This document shows, piece by piece, positions 44,761-52,956 of a stretch of DNA of 64,000 bases. The notes below the pieces were generated by a model. It saw only the letters and a list, made by a program, of their open reading frames with translations. It was not told the DNA's origin and ran no database searches. Both the position numbers and the translations under genes were made by a program. The stretch comes from Begonia masoniana (lineage: Eukaryota > Streptophyta > Magnoliopsida > Cucurbitales > Begoniaceae), in assembly GCA_022432975.1 (NCBI GenBank), contig CM039506.1, positions 13,338,006-13,402,005 of the forward strand, read 5' to 3'. Numbering within the stretch: position 1 is the stretch's first letter; every line of letters begins with the position of its first letter.

Positions 44761-46196
44761 TACATAGATCGCTTTGAAAACTAAATATAACCCTACGAGT
44801 TTAAAATCTCCAAGCAGTTTCAGTATATTTTCAAAATAAAGACTTCACTTTCTATACGTTTGTTGTGAAAAATAGTTCGCAAGTGTACGAGTCGCAACAA
44901 GTAATAAAGTGATAAGTAAAATGTCGAACCCACGAGGAGTTTTTAATTGATAATCAAACACAATTAATTTCACTCTAATTTTAATAACGATATTGTAGTG
45001 ATTTTGACTTCAAAATAAAACAAGAGCAATTAATTAACTAACAAAAAATTAAATAAGTTTTAGAATATAATGAGAAAGCTCTAAGGTTTTCGATTTCACC
45101 TAAATTAATCATATTTAGTATTCCTAATTCAATTCATTAATTTCTATTTCTATGTGTTGATGGCAATTTCACAATACTATTTATCAATTTCTCTCGAGCA
45201 ATAATAAACTTATTCAACTAACGAATTATTATCTCTCGGTCTCTAATCCTAAAAATTAATTGAATATATTAAGAACGAGAAATTAAACTACCACATGAAC
45301 GTATTAGCTATCTCTAGTCTAACATCTTTTTCATAGTAAATTATTCAGTGCACGATTATTTATCACCTCTCGGTCTCAAAACAATCCTACGAACATGCTT
45401 TTGGTGATCAATTAATCGCAAGCTTTAAGAGTAGAATAAAATACTCAACACAATCACGAAACAGAAAATCAATAACTTGAATGAAAGAAAAAACTAAATA
45501 TTCATAATCCGGCTACATCGTAGCCTTAGAAAAGAAAATTAGTTCATGCTAGAATAAAGAGAAATAATAAGAATAATAAAGATATTTATATTTCAGAAGA
45601 GGAAGAGAAAGAAAAACTATGCTGAAATTCAGTTCCAGAAGCTCTCGCTCCATTTCGGTCTCTGTCTCTCTCGAGGGCTCCTCTGAATAATTCTCCTCCT
45701 ATTGTCTGAATGTCCTCTTATCCTCTCAAATTAGGTTAACTTGTAGAATCTCTATTCACCAATCTGTCGCCACCAATTAGCCATCAACGGTTGAGATTAA
45801 AACAGATTACAATAATTAAAATAGCCGATCAGCTTCAATGGTCTAGATTAAAACAAGCTTCAGCCATTAAAACAGCCAACCGATCGGTTGATATAGCCGA
45901 TCGATCGGCATACTTTCCGCTTTTCATAAAACAACATCTCAGCCGATCGATCGGCAACTCTTCTGTTTTCTCTTAAAATTCTTCATTTTGCCGATCGATC
46001 GCCTGGGAGCAGCCGATCGATCGGTTACTTCTCTTGATTGCTCTGTACCTCAGCTCCTTAGCCGATCGATCGCCTGATTTTCTGCGATCGTTCGGCCACT
46101 TCTCTGCCATCCAATTTGTCTTTTCTTCTGCTTATTTTTCTTCTGTCTTTCCTCCTTTTTGAAACCTGTGATTCTTCGCATACCTGTAATTCTTCA
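44761..46196. other. Unassigned repetitive sequence hosting the young gag element
   Basis: Non-coding, AT-rich. GTTCGCAAGTGTACGAGTCG near 44875 and the CTCTCGGTCTC segments near 45230 and 45377 resemble sequence common in dicot retrotransposon leaders, but I cannot name the family. The end of this stretch carries the palindrome cluster at 45879-46095. The young element inserted at 46202, duplicating ATGTC. Confidence 0.4.
45879..46095. repeat. Cluster of CCGATCGATCGG palindromes
   Basis: AACCGATCGGTT (45879-45890), GCCGATCGATCGGC (45896-45909 and 45942-45955), GCCGATCGATCGCC (45990-46003 and 46061-46074), AGCCGATCGATCGGTT (46011-46026) and a diverged CGATCGTTCGG near 46085 occur within 220 bases, separated by 20-45 unrelated bases. 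Confidence 0.95.
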
Positions 46197-46201
46197 ATGT
46201 C

Positions 46202-47362
46202 TGATGTGCCTACGATTCCTAACCGTCAAGCACAAGCCAAGGTATGTATTTTGATTATTTTATTTACTAATTGGTTTGTGAATTTTGTAGGAAAAAGGTT
46301 TACTTAAAGCTTGGAATTTTAAAGAGGGAATTGTCTTCCCTTCATCAATTGTGTAACCAAGCTAATTGCATAATTTTTAGTTTAACTTTAATTTGGCAAA
46401 CAATGGCCTTTTATGTAATTTGGACAAACATTTAGTCTTTATATTTAGTCATGCATAATTAGGCATTAGGACTAGATTGTGTGGTTATGATTAGTGGTGG
46501 CTTTAAAGTTGGGTTGCAACATTGGGTATTTCAAACCCACACAACTTATGGGCCTAAATTTTAGCCCATTAGTCTTAAGCCCACACACACTCAAACACTA
46601 AAGCTTCAGCCCAAACCTCACATGAAGAAGCAGCCCAATTAATTTCTCAACCCACGACGAAGCAGCCCAAATTGATAATTTATCCAGACTTCAGCTCGCT
46701 CCTCAAATCCGCGACGAAGTCCAGCGAGCAGCTCAGCGAAGGAGGCGATCTTCAGCAAGCGACCACGGATTCAGAGATCGACGGCGAGCACTCTGCGAGC
46801 GCACGGATTGCTCACCTGGACTAGCTGACCAACCGAAGCCCTTCTTTGCTCCAAGCGAGCATCCTCGTCAGCAGAAGCTCTCCATTTCGCGAACGCCAGC
46901 AGAAGACGCCCTCCAACGGCTAGTTCCTTCTCTGGGTATGTCCAAACCTAGCCACCTTAGGTATTTAAGCATCGCTTTTAGTGTTTGTACGCAACTTTTT
47001 TGATCAATATAAACCTATTTTCCCTCTCTGAAAATCCAGAAGGATTTCTGGTTGCCGTCAAGGTAAGCCACGGCGGTTCTGCCGTGAGGAGTGTGCCTCC
47101 ATTGATCATCAGTCTTACGGTGGCTGTGATCTCTTAAATTTCCCTCCCTCTCTGTTATCAGAGTTTAAAAGGCTGAGGATGAAACCGGGCCCAGCAGCTG
47201 TTGCCTTTCCACGGGAAGGCATGCACCGAGAAGCATAACATGAGATAGCTTCTCGGTCAGCCAAGGGTTTTACACATTTTGTTTTTGAGTCATTTCTACT
47301 ACATTCTCCGCTGCAAGTGCCATCCATTTATTTGTTCTGTTTTCCTCCCCATTTTTCTGTCA
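46202..47362 (+). repeat. 5' LTR of the young element (1161 bp)
   Basis: It begins TGATGTGCC and ends TTTTTCTGTCA, two bases before the primer site. It carries the sequence that in the 3' LTR encodes the end of the reading frame, a GC-rich middle, and a donor-like CAAG/GTAAGC near 47060. Confidence 0.95.
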
Positions 47363-47364
47363 AG

Positions 47365-47376
47365 TGGTATCAGAGC
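47365..47376 (+). promoter_or_regulatory. Primer-binding site (initiator tRNA-Met)
   Basis: TGGTATCAGAGC, continued by another C, is a perfect match to the common plant initiator-Met primer site and lies two bases after the 5' LTR. Confidence 0.95.
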
Positions 47377-49092
47377 CACATGCTTCCCAATGTGTTTTAG
47401 TTGCCATGACAATAGTCAAAAATCGGCACAAAACCGGGATAGCGGCTCTTTTATTTTCCGCATTATTTTCCTTATATTATTGTGTTAACTTTTGTGCTAA
47501 CTTTGTGCTATTTATTTTTATTACTTGCTGCCATTATTATTGTCATTGAAATGCTTAAAAATATTCTGGAAAATGTGGTATGCAATGTGTTAGAAGATCG
47601 GCCAAGGTGAGCACTTTATTTCTTTCATTTTCTTTTCGATTTTTCTCTTATTTTGCTTCGGTTTTGATTAGTTCTTCTACTCTATTTTTCCAATTTTTCT
47701 TGCTGTGTTTTGAGTCAATATTTTCATCTAAATCTAAGCTAAAAGTCTGCTCAAAATATTGGTGAAATGATGTATGAAAATCGGACATAAAAATTATATA
47801 AATCCCGGATTAACTTGATGATATTTTCTCTCGATTTTATGTTTTTTTTTGCTTCGGATTTCTCTATTTTATCTTGCTGTGCTTGAGCCATGATATTCCT
47901 CTAAGATATATGCTAATGACTTGCTCAAAAATCGGATTAAAAGGATGCATGAAAATTCAGCTAACAAATCATCTATAAAAATCGGTTTTCACTCCTATCA
48001 ACTCGGTTTTTATTATATTGTTGGATCGACTTATTTGGCTCATCATGTTATCATTTGCCTCATGTTTTAGTATCTAGATATTGTCCAATAATTATATTAA
48101 TTTTCTGAAAATTTTGGTGTTAAAATTCGGCTTGGAGCTATCATTATCGAAATCAGAATATTATTGCCTTATATCATTGATTTTTGCATCCTCATGTTAT
48201 GTTCAAAAAATTACCTATTAATTTGCTGATTGTTTCTCTTGTCTTAACTTATAAATCACCTATTATATGCTGTCAATTAAATGCACGAAATTGGTTTATA
48301 AGAATTTAGCAAAAACATGATTTAAATTAGCAAATTTGAGCTAAACATTACATGAAAATTCTGCTATGTTTAAATTGAAATTTCAGCATGTTATCTTGAA
48401 TTAATTGGTGTCTAAAATTTATTTACTTGCTGTTTTTTTTTTTTTTTGACTTAATTAGTTGTTATTAATATTACTCTAAGTGATTTTGGACTAAATGTAA
48501 TAACTTGATTGAATTGGATAGGCTTGTGATAAGTGCACGAATTGAAAATTTTATTCCTACAATTAGTTGTTGCTAAGTGTTATTATAACTTCTAAGTTGT
48601 TTATTTGATTTCCAAATTAATTGATAAGTGAGAATGATTCCTATTTTATTATGGTCTTAGCTAGGAAACATCCGTTAAGTGCTTAAAATTTTTCCTAAGA
48701 CATTAAATAAGATAATCCCCTCACAAAAATTTTGGATGAAGCAACTTAGCCAACAACTTGAATTTTAAAAATTAAAACACTTAGACATGACTAATAGGAA
48801 CGGCTTTGCACGTGACACACCTCACAATGAACAAAAAAAAATTCGAACCTTATTCTGCATTCTGTTTTGTTAAATCCAGCTTAACTATATTGTTGCTGAA
48901 CTTACTGCTATATGTTTTAGTGAGGATTAATCTGTATCTTCTTGGTGATCATTTTGGTAATTTAAATTGTTCAAATTGCTTGTCTGAAAGTGGAGTCTCC
49001 AAGGCCAAGAAAATGGTTTAAATCCAAGGAGCATTATTGTTTGCAATTGGTGTTTTATTCTGTTGGTTTAGGATAAGTCTTTGCTGTTTTCT
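47377..49092 (+). other. 1.7-kb untranslated leader of the young element
   Basis: AT-rich, without coding potential. CTTGCTGTGYTTGAG/GATTTTTCTCTT-like segments recur near 47640-47720 and 47830-47900. Such a long leader in a gag-only element probably holds dimerisation/packaging signals; this is an inference. Confidence 0.6.
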
Positions 49093-51645
49093 ATGACAAT
49101 GTATAGGGAAAGTTCTTCTAAGTATTATCCTAACCGTCCCAACTTTGGACCTCAGCCTAGACATGAATATACATCCAAGTGTGAGGAACATTCAAGGGAT
49201 GAAATGAGGATGAGGCATAGAGTTGATTACCGACCAAACCTAGAACCAAATTTTGAACCTAAACCGAATCTAAGGACTTCCTATAGCCATTTGGATATTG
49301 TGGAACCATATGATGATTTCTTACCAAATTTTAATGGCCGTTCAAAAGATTACAATTATTGGATAGCAAGAGTAGAGGAATTGTTTGGGCTTAATGATAT
49401 TTCGGAGAGAAGCAAAATCAAGCTAGCTGCTTCTAGTCTCACCGAGGATGCTAGATTGTGGTGGGAAGAAATTAAGATAAAAGAAAGGACGAAGGGCAAA
49501 ATTTGCACTTGGAGGTTAATGAAGAGACTATTAGAAAAAGAATTTGCCCCAATCCTACAAAAGCAAGACCATTGTTACTATCCAAAACCACCTCAAGAAT
49601 ACATGCCAAATAGAAGGGCCAAAACCCAAAGAGTAAGGGAAAGAAATAGGACCAACTATGAGTATCCACCAAGCCTTAAATTGAGCAAAAATGAAATGGA
49701 TGAGTTGTACGAAGGATTGTTGAATATAAGGAATAAACTTGAAGTGTTATCCAAAACCATTAAGGTCTCTTGTGATCAAAAGGTGTATAATCAGGTGGCG
49801 GTTATGGAGAAGAAATTTGTAGAGCCATCACCTCCCCTAACCCCAACTCAAGCTGAAATTATTGAAGGATCCCATGGCCTAGAAGAAGTTAATTGTTATC
49901 CCGAAGAAGGTCCACTTCTCGAAATGGACAACCAAAAGGACGAACTTCATTGCTTGGATGAAATGTTTTATGCCATACAAAATCGAATAGCTCCTGAGGT
50001 TATCATGTGGTATAACCCATTTTATGACGACCCTAGGAAAGAAATTTTAGTTGAAGACTTTGTTGAGTTGCCCATAGCTAAAGAGGAACCCCTCCAACTT
50101 GTGGCTAAAGGTATGTCGGATCTCCAAACCCGACAAGGCACAACTATGGTAAGCACTATAAACCCAAGGTGTGTACATTTAGATACTTTAATTTCTTGGT
50201 TGTTTAAAATTGGATGGTTTGAAAGTTATTTGGATAAGAGTGCTACTTTATCTTGGTTGCTTAATATTAATGAACAAATTAATCTCTTTGACTTGTTTAA
50301 AAATAGAGCTTTTATTATGTCATCTCTTGATTTTTCAAATTGCCTTAGTAAGCAAAATTATGACTTATTGAACTTTATGAGGATGAATCTTCCGTGCTTC
50401 AACAATATGTGGTATCATTTTAAAAGGTTCATAAAATTTGTTTTACCCTTTTGTGGTATGAGACTTATTATTGAAGTTAAACTTTTTGAGTTCATAACCA
50501 CCTATTTTTGGAAGAATAGTGAATTTAAAGTCTTGATTGAAGCTTATTTGTACATTTTCGTAGGAAAGAATTTGTTATGTTGGTTTGGCATTGATAATGA
50601 ATATTTTACTTTTCGATTTATTGGTGATAACTTGTTAACCGAACTTGATTCATATGTTGTAGAAAATGAGTATTTTTCTGTTTTGAGTACTAAAATTAAA
50701 GAAAATTTTTGGAGAACCTCATGGTTTCCCAAACCTCTAACGGAAGATGCCAGCCAAGGGGCCACAGGTGAGCCAATTACCTTGACTAATACAAGGTATG
50801 TATCTCTTGACCATCTACTTGATTGGTTATTTAAAATTAATTGGATGGAAAATTATTTTGATAGTGCATTAAAGATTCCTCATATTTTGCATAATGGTTG
50901 GAATAACTATATAAATTTAGATCTTTCTTGCATTCATCCTCCCTGGCAACATTCTTCTAGTTTCGTAAAGATTATTCTCTGCTTAAATGACATGAGTCTA
51001 TTGGATAAATTTAGAATCATTGAAATAGAAAATTATGACGATAATTATGTTGTTTGGATTACTTGGGAGTTTATTTTTAACGAATCCATACTTGACTCAC
51101 CCATGTTCCGTAAGTTTCACTTGCCAAGCTATGAATCTTATTTTATCTCTCGGAATGTTTTATCGAATCACTTAATCACTTGGTTACTTAGGATTGGATG
51201 GTTAGATGATTATTTTATTCGTGTTATTACTTTGGATGTTTGTGATCAAACTCCTCTCATTCGTGCTAATATTATATGCAATTTTAAATGTCATTTATCG
51301 AAGCATGATTATGAAATTATGAAAAGAACTAGGAAGAGAAATGTTGTTGATATCATTTTGTTATTAATGTGGATTGAATATTATTGGTGGTTAAAGGGCT
51401 TACAATTATTTGCATTGATGAATGTTTACTTTTTAACTCTTTTTAAATTCAAAATAGTTAGTTCTAATTTTGAAGAAAACCTACTTCGGGCGGACCAACA
51501 ATTAGATTTGAGGTCAAATCGTCAATCACCCGGAGAGGATGATGTGCCTACGATTCCTAACCGTCAAGCACAAGCCAAGGTATGTATTTTGATTATTTTA
51601 TTTACTAATTGGTTTGTGAATTTTGTAGGAAAAAGGTTTACTTAA
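49093..51645 (+). CDS. Gag fused to a triplicated, Trp-rich region of unknown function, 850 aa
   Basis: Start chosen at the first ATG (49093); a second ATG follows two codons later. Residues about 70-155 are a retrotransposon Gag core (DDFLPNFNGRSKDYNYWIAR, DARLWWEEI, TWRLMKRLLEKEFAP), close to the gypsy gag at 8954-10071. Residues 160-350 are basic, then acidic, without a CCHC knuckle. From about 357, 567 and 688 the pattern LDxLLxWLFKIxWxExYxD starts three related segments (HLDTLISWLFKIGWFESYLD, SLDHLLDWLFKINWMENYFD, NHLITWLLRIGWLDDYF), each followed by aromatic-rich sequence. The tail DLRSNRQSPGEDD resembles the gypsy pol end DLRSNPNHLG. The last ~35 codons lie in the 3' LTR. No lesion. 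No protease or polymerase motif is seen. Function unknown; a structural or capsid-modifying role is a guess. Confidence 0.88.
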   Translation: MTMYRESSSKYYPNRPNFGPQPRHEYTSKCEEHSRDEMRMRHRVDYRPNLEPNFEPKPNLRTSYSHLDIVEPYDDFLPNFNGRSKDYNYWIARVEELFGLNDISERSKIKLAASSLTEDARLWWEEIKIKERTKGKICTWRLMKRLLEKEFAPILQKQDHCYYPKPPQEYMPNRRAKTQRVRERNRTNYEYPPSLKLSKNEMDELYEGLLNIRNKLEVLSKTIKVSCDQKVYNQVAVMEKKFVEPSPPLTPTQAEIIEGSHGLEEVNCYPEEGPLLEMDNQKDELHCLDEMFYAIQNRIAPEVIMWYNPFYDDPRKEILVEDFVELPIAKEEPLQLVAKGMSDLQTRQGTTMVSTINPRCVHLDTLISWLFKIGWFESYLDKSATLSWLLNINEQINLFDLFKNRAFIMSSLDFSNCLSKQNYDLLNFMRMNLPCFNNMWYHFKRFIKFVLPFCGMRLIIEVKLFEFITTYFWKNSEFKVLIEAYLYIFVGKNLLCWFGIDNEYFTFRFIGDNLLTELDSYVVENEYFSVLSTKIKENFWRTSWFPKPLTEDASQGATGEPITLTNTRYVSLDHLLDWLFKINWMENYFDSALKIPHILHNGWNNYINLDLSCIHPPWQHSSSFVKIILCLNDMSLLDKFRIIEIENYDDNYVVWITWEFIFNESILDSPMFRKFHLPSYESYFISRNVLSNHLITWLLRIGWLDDYFIRVITLDVCDQTPLIRANIICNFKCHLSKHDYEIMKRTRKRNVVDIILLLMWIEYYWWLKGLQLFALMNVYFLTLFKFKIVSSNFEENLLRADQQLDLRSNRQSPGEDDVPTIPNRQAQAKVCILIILFTNWFVNFVGKRFT

Positions 51646-52700
51646 AGCTTGGAATTTTAAAGAGGGAATTGTCTTCCCTTCATCAATTGTGTAACCAAGC
51701 TAATTGCATAATTTTTAGTTTAACTTTAATTTGGCAAACAATGGCCTTTTATGTAATTTGGACAAACATTTAGTCTTTATATTTAGTCATGCATAATTAG
51801 GCATTAGGACTAGATTGTGTGGTTATGATTAGTGGTGGCTTTAAAGTTGGGTTGCAACATTGGGTATTTCAAACCCACACAACTTATGGGCCTAAATTTC
51901 AGCCCATTAGTCTTAAGCCCACACACACTCAAACACTAAAGCTTCAGCCCAAACCTCACATGAAGAAGCAGCCCAATTAATTTCTCAACCCACGACGAAG
52001 CAGCCCAAATTGATAATTTATCCAGACTTCAGCTCGCTCCTCAAATCCGCGACGAAGTCCAGCGAGCAGCTCAGCGAAGGAGGCGATCTTCAGCAAGCGA
52101 CCACGGATTCAGAGATCGACGGCGAGCACTCTGCGAGCGCACGGATTGCTCACCTGGACTAGCTGACCAACCGAAGCCCTTCTTTGCTCCAAGCGAGCAT
52201 CCTCGTCAGCAGAAGCTCTCCATTTCGCGAACGCCAGCAGAAGACGCCCTCCAACGGCTAGTTCCTTCTCTGGGTATGTCCAAACCTAGCCACCTTAGGT
52301 ATTTAAGCATCGCTTTTAGTGTTTGTACGCAACTTTTTTGATCAATATAAACCTATTTTCCCTCTCTGAAAATCCAGAAGGATTTCTGGTTGCCGTCAAG
52401 GTAAGCCACGGCGGTTCTGCCGTGAAGAGTGTGCCTCCATTGATCATCAGTCTTACGGTGGCTGTGATCTCTTAAATTTCCCTCCCTCTCTGTTATCAGA
52501 GTTTAAAAGGCTGAGGATGAAACCGGGCCCAGCAGCTGTTGCCTTTCCACGGGAAGGCATGCACCGAGAAGCATAACATGAGATAGCTTCTCGGTCAGCC
52601 AAGGGTTTTACACATTTTGTTTTTGAGTCATTTCTACTACATTCTCCGCTGCAAGTGCCATCCATTTATTTGTTCTGTTTTCCTCCCCATTTTTCTGTCA
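51540..52700 (+). repeat. 3' LTR of the young element (1161 bp)
   Basis: Preceded by a short purine run CGGAGAGGA that serves as the polypurine tract. The coding frame runs into it and stops at 51645. An intron-like 49-nt stretch (AAG/GTATGT at 51580, TACTAAT, TTTTGTAG ending 51628) would, if spliced, keep the frame and end it at 51694 instead. Confidence 0.95.
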
Positions 52701-52956
52701 ATGTCTCTATACACTTACACCAAAGTTATTAGTATTGAAAAATTACGATTAGTTCTGCGGTTTCACACAGGATGTTACAGGGTGTTACGTGTGACACCGA
52801 TGATAAATGCAATGATGGACAATATATTAACACGGAAATAAATGACACAGGAGGTTGGTAACGCAGTTCGGCAACCAGCCTACGTCTGCGGGGCCACGCC
52901 CAGATATAAAAACATTTCTTTGAGTTCACGAAATTACAAGACAATCGAACTTATAC

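Larger units (their letters stand above)
46202..52700 (+). mobile_element. Young non-autonomous gag-bearing LTR retrotransposon, TSD ATGTC
   Basis: Two 1161-bp LTRs (46202-47362, 51540-52700) flank 4177 bp. ATGTC stands at 46197-46201 and 52701-52705. I count two differences between the LTRs (positions 46561/51899 and 47087/52425 or within a base of them), so the insertion is recent. An initiator-Met primer site follows the 5' LTR. One long intact frame (49093-51645) encodes a Gag core plus an unknown triplicated region; there is no protease, RT, RNase H or integrase. It therefore depends on enzymes of another element. The Gag core and the frame's carboxy end resemble the gypsy element at 3032-22298. 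It resembles the described 'terminal repeat with GAG' class but has much extra coding sequence. Confidence 0.95.

Noticed and set aside
46116..46307. 63-codon frame over the left border of the young element
   Set aside because: It joins flanking DNA to the first 106 bases of the LTR by chance. The LTR part equals the end of the genuine frame in the 3' LTR.
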